Shown: positions 54,021 through 62,680 of the stretch, one piece after another
Layout: every line of letters begins with the position of its first letter
Numbering within the stretch: position 1 is the stretch's first letter
Assembly (NCBI GenBank): GCA_022482545.1
Contig: JAKVOZ010000002.1
Span: 150,673-214,672 of the forward strand
Source: Bacteroidales bacterium
GTDB lineage: Bacteria; Bacteroidota; Bacteroidia; Bacteroidales; P3
Length of the DNA stretch: 64,000 nt
Reading direction: 5' to 3'
The notes under the pieces: model-generated
The model's input: the letters and a program-made list of their open reading frames with translations, nothing else
What the model was told of the DNA's origin: nothing
The model's database searches: none
Made by a program: the position numbers and the translations under genes

Positions 54021-54252
54021 TTTAAATTATGATAAATTTCTTTTTTATTGGTATATTCCTCTTTTTTAGCAAAATAAATTATAAAAATGGTGATAAAAAA
54101 TAAAAAAATATATGATTATTAAGTTAAAAACACTTATTTTTGCAAAATATATGATAAACAAAATGAACTTGATTTTCATTTTATTATATTAAGGAAGAAG
54201 AGAAAGATAGAAATAAAACCCAAAAAACTATTTTTGTTTCAAAAGTTTTATG

Positions 54253-54260
54253 TATCTTTG
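54253..54260 (+). promoter_or_regulatory. -7 element of the DUF5686 gene promoter
   Basis: TATCTTTG, 24 bases ahead of the ATG at 54285, with TTTTTG at about 54231-54236 as possible -33. Confidence 0.65.
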
Positions 54261-54284
54261 CTCGTTTTTTAGATGTGAATAGAT

Positions 54285-56813
54285 ATGGAGTTGAAAATAA
54301 AAATATATTTAATATTAATATTATCATTTATTGGCGTAAGTGCTTATTCTCAAAACACTACAATAAAAGGTAGTATTATAGATGCTAAGACGGGAGAGAA
54401 GATGCCTTATGTTAATATTACAACAAATAGTCGTTCTTCTTCATTCTTGGGAACAATTTCTGATGATAAAGGAGTATATTCATTAACGAGTCCTCAACAT
54501 TTTGACACAATAATATTTCAATTTGTTGGATATAAAACAGTTAAAAAGAAAGTTAAACAGCATACTACACAAATAATTAATGTTGAATTAAAGCAAGAAG
54601 CAGTAACACTTCAAGAAGCAAATGTTGTTGCTAAGAAAGAAAAATATCATAGGAAAAACAATCCTGCTGTTGAACTTATGATGAAGGTTCAAGATAAGAA
54701 AGATTTTAATAATATAACGAATAATGATTATTATCAATACCGTAAGCATGAAAAGATAGAACTTTCTTTGCTTGATGTTAATGATAGTTTGAAAAATAAG
54801 CCAGCGTATAAAAGATTTGGTTTTCTTTTTGATAATATTCAAGTATCAGAATTGAATGGAAGAAAGTATTTGCCTGTATATTTTATGGAGAAACTTTATG
54901 AAAACCATTATCGTAAGGCACCTGAATGCAATAAAACTATGCTTGTTGCACAAAAAGATATAGAGATAAGCAAATTCATAGAGCCACAAACAATGGATTT
55001 TATGATGAAAGATATTTTTGGTGAAATAAATATTTATGATAATTCAATACGAGTACTTTCTAATGATGTTGTTTCTCCTCTTGCACCATTTGCAACACGA
55101 TTCTATCAGTTCTTTTTAACAGATACCGTAAAATATAAAGAAGATAGTTGTATTGTTCTTTCATTTAATCCAGCAAATTTGCAAGATATTGGATTTAGTG
55201 GTAAGATATGGGTAAGTAAAGATACGAATTATGCAGTAAGAAAAATATATATGACATTTCCAAAGAAAGTTAATATTAATTTTGTTAAGGATTTTGCTGC
55301 ATATCAAGAGTTTGATTATATAAATGGCAAACTTTGTTTAACGGAAGATAAGATATTGGCAGATTGTAGTATGTATGGAGCAAAGATGCATGGTAAAAAA
55401 GTCTCTGCTTATGCTGGTTATGAATTTAATAAACCGTTAAGTAATGATTTTTATAATAATAATGATATAACGGAGATGGTTTCTGGGTACAATAAGCGAA
55501 CAAATACTTATTGGGAAGAAAATCGTATTGAACCACTTACTGAAAGTGAAAAGAAAACATATAACATAACAACATCATTAAATAGTTTAACGACATATAA
55601 AATATTAATGAATACTCTTATGGCTTTTGTTTCAGGATATGTAGAGATGGGAAAGATTGATTATGGCCCACTTGAAAACACAGTATCTTGGAATAATGTT
55701 GAAGGAGTACGTTTAAGAGTTGGTGGAAAAACTAATGTGAAATTCAATAAGCATCTTTTCTTAAATGGTTTTGTTGCTTATGGAACAAAAGATGAAAGAT
55801 GGAAATATCAAACAGAAATAATGTATAGTTTTGCTGATAAACTTTATCATCAATGGGAGTTTCCAATGAATCTTTTAACTGTTGGATATGAAAAGAATAC
55901 AGATATACCAGGGCAAAAACTTGAAATGGGAACTTATGATAGATTTTTTCTTTCCTTCAATAGAGGTAATCTTGATATGATGACAATGAATCGCAAGATT
56001 TATGCGGAGTATCAATATGAAACAATGAGTCAGATAGGTTTTAAAGTAAGAGTAGAACATTTACAAGAAGAACCTTTGGCAAATCTAACCTTTAAGTCTT
56101 GGGACGGTAATCATATTTATAATCCACTTACAGCAGCAACGATTAATTTAGAGTTGCGTTATGCAAAGAATGAACAGTTTTTTCAAACACAAAAATATCG
56201 TCTTACTATGAATAGTACTTCACCAATCTTTACTGTTGATTATACTTATTGTCCAAAGATACTTTCTTCTGATTTTGAGTTTCAAAAGATTAAGGCTTCT
56301 TTGTATAAACGTTGGTTTGTGCTTTCATTTGGTTATGCAGATATAAATTTAGAGGGAGGTAAAGTATTTGGAAAAACAGCATATCCATTGCTTTTTGTTC
56401 ATCAAGCCAACCAAAACTGGGCATATCAAGATGAGGCATTTAACCTTATGAATTATTTTGAATTTGTTAGTGATTATTATGCACAAGCAGTGTTTAATTA
56501 TAACTTTAATGGATATATATTTAATAGAATACCACTTATAAAGAAATTAAAACTTAGAGAAGTGTTTGCAGTTAAAGCAATATGGGGAGGAGTATCAAAA
56601 GATAATTTACCATCAAAAGATAATCCAAATCTTATGGCATTTATTGAAAACAAAACATATCATTTAGAAAAAGACCCATATTTGGAAGCAAATGTTGGAA
56701 TAGATAATATATTTAAGGTTTTAAGAGTTGATTATGTGAGGAGATTTACGTATTTAGACCATCCAAATATAGCAAAATGGGGAATAAGAGTAAGGTTTAG
56801 ATTTACATTTTAA
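54285..56813 (+). CDS. DUF5686 outer-membrane protein with carboxypeptidase-regulatory-like domain
   Basis: An 842-residue exported protein. After the signal peptide (about 1-22) comes a CarboxypepD_reg-like beta-sandwich (about 24-108: TTIKGSIIDAKTGEKMPYVN, GVYSLTSPQ, FVGYKTVKKKV), then the DUF5686 region (about 120-842) predicted to form a TonB-receptor-like outer-membrane barrel, ending in the aromatic-rich strand RVRFRFTF. No plug domain or TonB box is evident, so it is not an ordinary SusC. Function unknown; it has its own promoter and is followed 34 bases later by the inositol-lipid cluster. Confidence 0.85.
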   Translation: MELKIKIYLILILSFIGVSAYSQNTTIKGSIIDAKTGEKMPYVNITTNSRSSSFLGTISDDKGVYSLTSPQHFDTIIFQFVGYKTVKKKVKQHTTQIINVELKQEAVTLQEANVVAKKEKYHRKNNPAVELMMKVQDKKDFNNITNNDYYQYRKHEKIELSLLDVNDSLKNKPAYKRFGFLFDNIQVSELNGRKYLPVYFMEKLYENHYRKAPECNKTMLVAQKDIEISKFIEPQTMDFMMKDIFGEINIYDNSIRVLSNDVVSPLAPFATRFYQFFLTDTVKYKEDSCIVLSFNPANLQDIGFSGKIWVSKDTNYAVRKIYMTFPKKVNINFVKDFAAYQEFDYINGKLCLTEDKILADCSMYGAKMHGKKVSAYAGYEFNKPLSNDFYNNNDITEMVSGYNKRTNTYWEENRIEPLTESEKKTYNITTSLNSLTTYKILMNTLMAFVSGYVEMGKIDYGPLENTVSWNNVEGVRLRVGGKTNVKFNKHLFLNGFVAYGTKDERWKYQTEIMYSFADKLYHQWEFPMNLLTVGYEKNTDIPGQKLEMGTYDRFFLSFNRGNLDMMTMNRKIYAEYQYETMSQIGFKVRVEHLQEEPLANLTFKSWDGNHIYNPLTAATINLELRYAKNEQFFQTQKYRLTMNSTSPIFTVDYTYCPKILSSDFEFQKIKASLYKRWFVLSFGYADINLEGGKVFGKTAYPLLFVHQANQNWAYQDEAFNLMNYFEFVSDYYAQAVFNYNFNGYIFNRIPLIKKLKLREVFAVKAIWGGVSKDNLPSKDNPNLMAFIENKTYHLEKDPYLEANVGIDNIFKVLRVDYVRRFTYLDHPNIAKWGIRVRFRFTF

Positions 56814-56847
56814 AAAATAAGGAGAAAAAAAAGGAAAGAGAAAAAGT

Positions 56848-58389
56848 ATGAATTATGCAATTATAGCAGCAGGAGAAGGAAGTAGGTTGAAAGAAGAAGG
56901 TTTTAAAAGTGTTAAACCTTTGGTTAGAGTGAATGATGAATATTTAATAGAGAGATTAATAAGAATCTTTAAGGATAACTATGCACAAAACATAACAATA
57001 ATAATTAATCAGCAATCACAAGAATTGCAAAATCTATTAAATAGTAAGGATTATGGAGTAAAGATTAATCTTATAGTCAAATCCACGCCATCATCTTTGC
57101 ATAGTTTTTATGAAATAGTTTCTCATAGTTCATTTGATGAATGTTGTTTAACAACAGTGGATACAATATTTAATGAAAGAGAATTTTCTGAATATATATC
57201 TTATTTTAAAAATCATAAAAATGTTGATGCTCTTATGGGGACAACAGAATTTGTTGATGATGAAAAACCTTTATATATTGAAGTAAAAGAAGGATTGAGA
57301 ATAACTAATTTTTCTGATATTAAGACACCAACAACAGATAGAGTTTCTTCTGGAATATATTGTTTTAGAAAAAATAGTATTAGTCTTGTAGAAAAAGCAA
57401 TACAAGAAAACATTTCAAGAATGAGAAACTATCAAAGAATGTTAGTAGAAAATCATCTTAATGTTTATGCATATTCTTTTGGAAAAGTTATTGATATAGA
57501 TCATATTGATGATATCAAAAAAGCAGAGTCTTTGATAAAAAACAATAATAAACATATATTAGCAATAACACGTTTTGCGGAATATTCTCCAAATAGTGAG
57601 AATAAAGATTTTATGATAATAAAAGATGTTGTTGATTTGTTGAAAAAAGATGGATATGATGTTAGGATAAAGAATGAAAAAGATATAGATTTTGAAAAGG
57701 GCTATTGCCCATATGTTATTTCAATGGCAAGAAATCCAAGAGTTATTGAGTGTTTGGAAAAATGGGAGAAAGAAGGTTGTATTGTAATAAATTCAACAAA
57801 AAGTTGCAGAAATTGTTATAGAGAGATACAAACAAAGTTGCTTCAAAAAAACGATGTAAAAATTCCTCAAAGTGAAGTAATAATTGCAAAAAACGAAGAT
57901 TTCTTTGATAAAACATCAACTCTTTTTCAAGATGCTTTTTGGTTGAAAAGAGCCGACTTTCAAACGATAGAAGAAATTGATGTTGTTAAGGTGAATGATT
58001 TAAACAAAGCAAAGCAAGTAATAAAAAATTATAGTCTTAGAGGTATAGACAAAGCAATAATAAGTAAGAATATTGAGGGTGATGTTATTAAGTTTTATGG
58101 AGTAAGAGGTGAAGATTTCTTTTATTATTATTATCCAACAGAAGATAAGTTTCATAACAAAGTAAATGTTGGAACGAATAGGAATAAATTAGATGAAAAA
58201 CGACTAAGACAACAAACAATAAAGGCAGCGCAAGTGTTGGATTTAGATATATATGGAGGAGATGTTATTGTAGATGATAAAGGGGATACGTATATAATAG
58301 ATATGAATGATTTTCCTTCATTTAGTTTGTGTAGAAAACAAGCATCAATGGCAATAAAACAACAATTTATAAAAAAATGTAATTTATAA
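56848..58389 (+). CDS. Nucleotidyltransferase fused to an ATP-grasp domain (inositol-lipid cluster)
   Basis: A 513-residue fusion. The N-terminal part (about 1-230) is an NTP transferase with IIAAGEGSRLKEEGFKSVKP (about 5-24) and LTTVDTIFNE (about 95-104), as in cytidylyl- or guanylyltransferases. The C-terminal part (about 235-513) resembles ATP-grasp ligases, with YCPYVISMARNPRVIECLEK near 287-306 and the metal site DLDIYGGDVIVDDKGDTYII then DMNDFPSFSLCR near 487-498. It starts the cluster with a CDP-alcohol transferase, flippase-like protein, HAD phosphatase and inositol-phosphate synthase. The first domain may activate an inositol or glycerol derivative; the second could ligate an amino acid or carboxylate to it. 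Both roles are inferred. Confidence 0.82.
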   Translation: MNYAIIAAGEGSRLKEEGFKSVKPLVRVNDEYLIERLIRIFKDNYAQNITIIINQQSQELQNLLNSKDYGVKINLIVKSTPSSLHSFYEIVSHSSFDECCLTTVDTIFNEREFSEYISYFKNHKNVDALMGTTEFVDDEKPLYIEVKEGLRITNFSDIKTPTTDRVSSGIYCFRKNSISLVEKAIQENISRMRNYQRMLVENHLNVYAYSFGKVIDIDHIDDIKKAESLIKNNNKHILAITRFAEYSPNSENKDFMIIKDVVDLLKKDGYDVRIKNEKDIDFEKGYCPYVISMARNPRVIECLEKWEKEGCIVINSTKSCRNCYREIQTKLLQKNDVKIPQSEVIIAKNEDFFDKTSTLFQDAFWLKRADFQTIEEIDVVKVNDLNKAKQVIKNYSLRGIDKAIISKNIEGDVIKFYGVRGEDFFYYYYPTEDKFHNKVNVGTNRNKLDEKRLRQQTIKAAQVLDLDIYGGDVIVDDKGDTYIIDMNDFPSFSLCRKQASMAIKQQFIKKCNL

Positions 58390-58391
58390 TT

Positions 58392-59354
58392 ATGCAAGAA
58401 GAACAAAAGATAGAGAATAATACAGAGAAAGAGAATACAAAAACATTTGCTTCTTCTTTAAAATCAATGGATACGGAAGAATGGCTTGATATACATTTTA
58501 CACGTAAGGTAGGGTATAGAATAGCAAAGATAGCAATGTTTTTAAGAATAACTCCTAATATGATAACAATAGCAAGTATCTTTATAGGTACATTCGCAGG
58601 AATATTGTTTTATTCAGAGAGAATAAAGATTAATATATTAGGAATGTTGTTACTTATTCTTGCTAATACATTTGATAGTGCAGACGGACAATTGGCAAGA
58701 ATGACTAATAATAAAACGAGATTAGGGAGAATACTTGATGGATTAGCAGGAGATATATGGTTTATCACAATTTATCTTGTTTTAACGTTGAGAGTTATGC
58801 ATAATGGACAAGTATCAGTTATTGGTATTTGGGCTATTGCTTTTTTTGCAGGATTAAGCCATATACTTGCAGCATCAATGGCGGACTATTATCGTAATGT
58901 TCATTTGTTTTTTGTTAATGGTGTTGTTGGAAGTGAGCATGATAATAGCAAATCATTGACAAAAGATTTAAAAGAGATGTCTTTTTGGAAATCACCTTTC
59001 AAATATACATGTATGTGGTTTTATCGTAACTATACAAAAACACAAGAAGCATGTTCGCCAAACCTACAAAAGTTTTTTAAAACATTGATATCTACTTTTG
59101 GAATGAAGATACCATATGATTTGCGTATGGATATAAGAGAAAAAAATAGAAAATATATGCCATTAACAAATATACTTCAATTTAATATACGAATAATTGC
59201 ATTATTTATTAGTTTGTTTTTGCATAAGGTTTGGTTGTATTTTGTTTTTGATATAGTTGTAATGAATCAAATACTTGCATGGTTGATAGTTTTTGAAGAA
59301 AGACTATTTATGAAGTTTGAGAAAAAGATTAAAAATGGAGAGTATTCAGAATAA
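58392..59354 (+). CDS. CDP-alcohol phosphatidyltransferase, probable phosphatidylinositol-phosphate synthase
   Basis: Integral membrane enzyme that would join CDP-diacylglycerol and inositol phosphate. The 320 residues include an N-terminal cytoplasmic part (about 1-50), then helices and the CDP-alcohol motif DSADGQLARMTNNKTRLGRI (about 95-114) followed by LDGLAGD. The standard pattern ends DxxxD; here the last aspartate is one residue late (D116 GLA G120 D121). It lies 2 bases after the nucleotidyltransferase/ATP-grasp gene. The match with Bacteroides inositol-lipid loci (synthase, phosphatase and inositol synthase together) supports the assignment. Confidence 0.85.
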   Translation: MQEEQKIENNTEKENTKTFASSLKSMDTEEWLDIHFTRKVGYRIAKIAMFLRITPNMITIASIFIGTFAGILFYSERIKINILGMLLLILANTFDSADGQLARMTNNKTRLGRILDGLAGDIWFITIYLVLTLRVMHNGQVSVIGIWAIAFFAGLSHILAASMADYYRNVHLFFVNGVVGSEHDNSKSLTKDLKEMSFWKSPFKYTCMWFYRNYTKTQEACSPNLQKFFKTLISTFGMKIPYDLRMDIREKNRKYMPLTNILQFNIRIIALFISLFLHKVWLYFVFDIVVMNQILAWLIVFEERLFMKFEKKIKNGEYSE

Positions 59355-59361
59355 ACATTAA

Positions 59362-60372
59362 TTGATGAAAAAGAGACAATTTGAAATATTATTTTTTGTT
59401 TTAGGTGTTATCATAATAGGAGTTATGCTATACAATCTTGGTTGGCATGATTTAGTTATGAATTTAAGAAAAGTTGGTTGGGCGATACTTCTTGTTATTG
59501 GAACACGTTTAATTGTTTATCCACTAAATACTCTATCATGGAGAAGCATAACCTTTTATTCAAAACAAGAAAGGAAGCAAGTGTCTTTTCTTCGTATGTT
59601 TAGAATAACAATAAGTGGTTATGCAATAAATTATATTACTCCTGTTATGGCATTGGGAGGAGAGCCTTATAGAATACTTGCATTAAAAAAAGATTTAGGT
59701 GTAAAGAAAGCAACATCATCTGTTTTAACTTACGCAATGATGCATATTCTTTCTCATTTCATTTTTTGGATAATAGGCTTTTTATTATTCATAATTTTCT
59801 TCTATAACAAAGCTCCACACTTCATATATTGGACAAGTGTTGTATTTATATTCATAAGTATGATTGCGATATCTTTTATTATTAAAGGATATAAGAATGG
59901 AATAGTTGTAGGATTCTTTAAGTTTCTTGAAAAAATACCATATTTAAGAAATTATGTTAAAAAGAAAATGACAGAAGAATTTAAGCATAATATTGTTGAG
60001 ATAGATACTCAAATGACAGAGCTTTTTAACAATCATAGGTCTTCATTTTTCTTAGGACTTTTTTATGAAACTTTGAGTAGAATTGTGTCATGTTTAGAAA
60101 TTTTAGTAATTTTGTATTCAATAGGAGTAGGTATAGATATTTTGGATTCTATAATTATTAATGCAGAAACAACACTTTTAGCAAATATTATGTTTGTTTT
60201 TCCGATGCAAGTAGGTATTAGGGAAGGTGGTTTAACGTTTGCTTTGATGAGTTTAGGATTAAATAAAAATTTAGGAGTATTTACTGGTATAGTATTAAGG
60301 ATTAGTGAACTTGCATGGATAATAATAGGAATAGGAATGATAAAGGTAAAAAGATTTGGAAAGCATGAATAA
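59362..60372 (+). CDS. Lysylphosphatidylglycerol-synthase-type membrane protein (flippase-like)
   Basis: A 336-residue protein with about eight helices of the UPF0104/AglD-like family (lysyl-PG synthase transmembrane domain). Typical stretches are SGYAINYITPVMALGGEPYR (about 88-107) and MQVGIREGGLTFALMSLG (about 284-301). Related proteins flip lipids across the membrane. In the inositol-lipid cluster it could move an inositol lipid or precursor. It starts 7 bases after the CDP-alcohol transferase and overlaps the phosphatase gene by 8 bases. Confidence 0.8.
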   Translation: MMKKRQFEILFFVLGVIIIGVMLYNLGWHDLVMNLRKVGWAILLVIGTRLIVYPLNTLSWRSITFYSKQERKQVSFLRMFRITISGYAINYITPVMALGGEPYRILALKKDLGVKKATSSVLTYAMMHILSHFIFWIIGFLLFIIFFYNKAPHFIYWTSVVFIFISMIAISFIIKGYKNGIVVGFFKFLEKIPYLRNYVKKKMTEEFKHNIVEIDTQMTELFNNHRSSFFLGLFYETLSRIVSCLEILVILYSIGVGIDILDSIIINAETTLLANIMFVFPMQVGIREGGLTFALMSLGLNKNLGVFTGIVLRISELAWIIIGIGMIKVKRFGKHE

Positions 60373-61093
60373 TGATAATATAAAAGATAATAAAGATAGA
60401 GCAATAATATTTGATTATGGTGCAACATTAGACACTAATGGAACACATTGGTATCATATTTTTGCAAAGGAACATTTGAAGTATAACGACTTTCTTAAAG
60501 ACGAAGATTTAAGAAATGCTTATATATATGGCGAAAGAACTATTGCAACAACAAAGACGATAGATTCAATGCACAATTTTAAAGATACGCTTTTAATAAA
60601 GGTTGATTTTCAATATAAATATCTTGTAGATAATAAGATATTAGAGCAAAGTCAAGCAAATCATACAGAGCAAATTGCTCAGAGTTGTTATTTGTTGGCA
60701 AAGAAAAATACTAATGATACTAAACCATTATTAGACTATTATGCAAAAACATATAAATTAGGATTAGTTAGCAATTTTTATGGCAACTTAAATGAGGTGT
60801 TAAAAGACTTTGAGATTAAAGATTATTTTGATTTAATAGTTGAGAGTGCAGAAGTAGGAATAAGTAAGCCAGATAAAAGACTTTTAATGTATGCTTTTGA
60901 TAAGATGAATATATCACCTTATGATAGCGTTGTTGTTGGCGATAGTTACAAGAAAGATATTATACCAGCAAAACAAATAGGTTGTTCAACAATATGGCTA
61001 AAAGGTAATGGGTGGAAAGATAATCCAATAGCAACACCTTTTGCTGATGATATAATAACAGATATACAACAGATAAGAAAAATAATAAAATAA
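60365..61093 (+). CDS. HAD-family hydrolase, probable phosphatidylinositol-phosphate phosphatase
   Basis: A HAD-superfamily phosphatase of about 242 residues from ATG 60365; an upstream TTG adds three residues. Motif I is IIFDYGATLDTNG (about 14-26), motif II VSNF near 136-139, motif III ISKPDKRLL near 171-179 and motif IV VVVGDSYKKDIIPA near 195-208. Motif I has glycine where most HAD phosphatases carry the second, general-acid aspartate (DxD). In Bacteroides the equivalent gene of the inositol cluster dephosphorylates phosphatidylinositol phosphate; this would be the same role if the variant motif is active. Confidence 0.8.
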   Translation: MNNDNIKDNKDRAIIFDYGATLDTNGTHWYHIFAKEHLKYNDFLKDEDLRNAYIYGERTIATTKTIDSMHNFKDTLLIKVDFQYKYLVDNKILEQSQANHTEQIAQSCYLLAKKNTNDTKPLLDYYAKTYKLGLVSNFYGNLNEVLKDFEIKDYFDLIVESAEVGISKPDKRLLMYAFDKMNISPYDSVVVGDSYKKDIIPAKQIGCSTIWLKGNGWKDNPIATPFADDIITDIQQIRKIIK

Positions 61094-61125
61094 ATAAAAA
61101 CAATATATATAAAAAAGGTATAGAA

Positions 61126-62286
61126 ATGGAAAAAATCAAAATTGCAATTGCAGGTATTGGAAACTGCGCATCATCACTTATTCAAGGGTTAGAATATTAT
61201 GGTAATCCAAAGAATCAAAACACACCAGACGGTATGATGGCACCCAATATTGGTGGCTATACAGCACAAGATATAGAAGTTGTTGCTGCTTTTGATGTAG
61301 ATAAAAGAAAAGTAGGACAAACACTTGATAAAGCAATATACGCTAAACCAAACTGTACAATCAATATTGTAGAACCAAATAAGTTCCCAAAAAGTAAAGT
61401 AGTTGTTCAAAAAGGTCATATACTTGACGGAATATCAGAACATATGCTAAACTACGATAAATATCCAGAAGATACAACATTTGTTGTTGATAGAGAAACT
61501 CCTGAGGTTGATGTAGTTAAAGTATTAAAAGAAAGTAAGGCAGATATATTTATTGACTATATGCCAGTAGGTAGCGAAGAGGCAGTTAAGTTTTATGCTC
61601 AATGTGCGATAGATGCACACGTACCATTCCTTAATTGCATCCCTGTTTTCATCGCTTCTGACCCAAAATGGGAGCAAAAATTTATTGACGCTGGCCTTCC
61701 TCTTATTGGAGATGATATGAAGAGCCAATTTGGAGCAAGTATTCTTTCTCAAATGCTACAAGAGTTAGCATTCGCAAGAGGACACAAAGTAAAATGTCAT
61801 ATACAACAAAACGTTGGAGGCAACACTGACTTCTTGAATATGATGAACCAAAACCGTTTGAAATCAAAGAAGATAAGTAAAGAAAACGTTATCCGTTGCC
61901 AAAACGATATTCGCCATATACCAACAGATGATACATTCTTGTTTGCTGGTCCAAGTGATTATATCCGTTATTACAAAGACAACAAAATAGCAACATTCCA
62001 CTTAGAACTTGAAGGATTTGGTGGTTCTCCTGTTAGTTTTGATGCAAGACTTTCAGTAATAGATTCACCAAATAGTGCAGGTGTTGTAATAGATGCTATT
62101 CGTTACTTAAAGGTTGCTCATGAATTAGGAATAACAGGTTCTTTGCATGGAGCAAGTGCTTTCACTCAAAAAACACCGCCTTTCCCAATGACATTTGAAG
62201 ATGCAGAATTTGAATGCCGTGAGCTTGCTGCAAGACGTTTAACAAAACTCACAGAACCACAAGCACATAGAAATAAAAAGAAATAA
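61126..62286 (+). CDS. ino1: myo-Inositol-3-phosphate synthase
   Basis: NAD-dependent enzyme converting glucose 6-phosphate to inositol 3-phosphate, the entry to inositol lipids. The 386 residues have the nucleotide loop IAIAGIGNCASSLIQGLEYY (about 6-25), then FVDRETPEVDVVKVL (about 121-135), the DDMKSQFGASILSQML segment (about 203-218), VGGNTDFLNMMNQNRL (about 237-252) with the catalytic lysines following, and FGGSPVSFDARLSVIDSPNS (about 300-319). It is the last gene of the cluster, 32 bases after the phosphatase. Confidence 0.95.
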   Translation: MEKIKIAIAGIGNCASSLIQGLEYYGNPKNQNTPDGMMAPNIGGYTAQDIEVVAAFDVDKRKVGQTLDKAIYAKPNCTINIVEPNKFPKSKVVVQKGHILDGISEHMLNYDKYPEDTTFVVDRETPEVDVVKVLKESKADIFIDYMPVGSEEAVKFYAQCAIDAHVPFLNCIPVFIASDPKWEQKFIDAGLPLIGDDMKSQFGASILSQMLQELAFARGHKVKCHIQQNVGGNTDFLNMMNQNRLKSKKISKENVIRCQNDIRHIPTDDTFLFAGPSDYIRYYKDNKIATFHLELEGFGGSPVSFDARLSVIDSPNSAGVVIDAIRYLKVAHELGITGSLHGASAFTQKTPPFPMTFEDAEFECRELAARRLTKLTEPQAHRNKKK

Positions 62287-62314
62287 TAAATAATCTTTTT
62301 ATAATAAATAAAAC

Positions 62315-62357
62315 AAAGGCCTTGAAGATGATTTACTAATCTTTGAGGCCTTTTTAT
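62315..62357 (+). terminator. Terminator of the inositol-lipid cluster
   Basis: AAAGGCCT (62315-62322) pairs with AGGCCTTT (62346-62353), with AAGAT/ATCTT extending the stem inward, then TTTT. Confidence 0.85.
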
Positions 62358-62365
62358 TTAAACAT

Positions 62366-62517
62366 CTTTTCAATCCATAAAAATATCTTTTGAAGAGAAT
62401 AAAACAAAATGGCATTATGTTAGTGATAGAATGGCATTTTGTTGCAACAGAATGCCATTATGATTTAATAGAATGGCATTATATTACTCATAGAATGGTA
62501 TTATGTTTTATTATTTC
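62366..62517. repeat. 21-22-bp periodic array, family B running into family A (inverse strand)
   Basis: Units containing ATGGCATT or ATGCCATT start at 62409, 62431, 62452, 62473 and 62495 (steps 22, 21, 21, 22), the same step pattern as the 32169 array. They read as its reverse complement; for example GTTGCAACAGAATGCCATT matches the inverse of the third and fourth units there. Two family B units (AATCCATAAAAATATCTTTT, GAAGAGAATAAAACAAAA) precede in register. It lies between the cluster terminator and the ribBA promoter; 62520-62640 holds nothing else. Confidence 0.85.
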
Positions 62518-62647
62518 TTTAAAACATTTTTCTCTTATTTGAAATAAATTTATTAAAACAATAACAGAACTTTATGAAAATGAAGTAAGAGAATGGTCTT
62601 GCTATCTTAAATTTTAACAAAATATAAGGAATATGAAAATTTTACGT

Positions 62648-62655
62648 TATCTTTG
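62648..62655 (+). promoter_or_regulatory. -7 element of ribBA promoter, inside an apparent N-terminal extension
   Basis: TATCTTTG lies 25 bases ahead of the ATG at 62681. An in-frame ATG at 62633 would put this element inside the coding region, so the longer start is rejected. Confidence 0.6.
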
Positions 62656-62680
62656 CAAAAAATTTAACGATATTAAAACA

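Noticed and set aside
62520..62680. FMN riboswitch upstream of ribBA
   Set aside because: None of the conserved RFN element words (such as AGGGTTGGGTGAAATTC-like) is present and the leader after the promoter is only about 20 bases.
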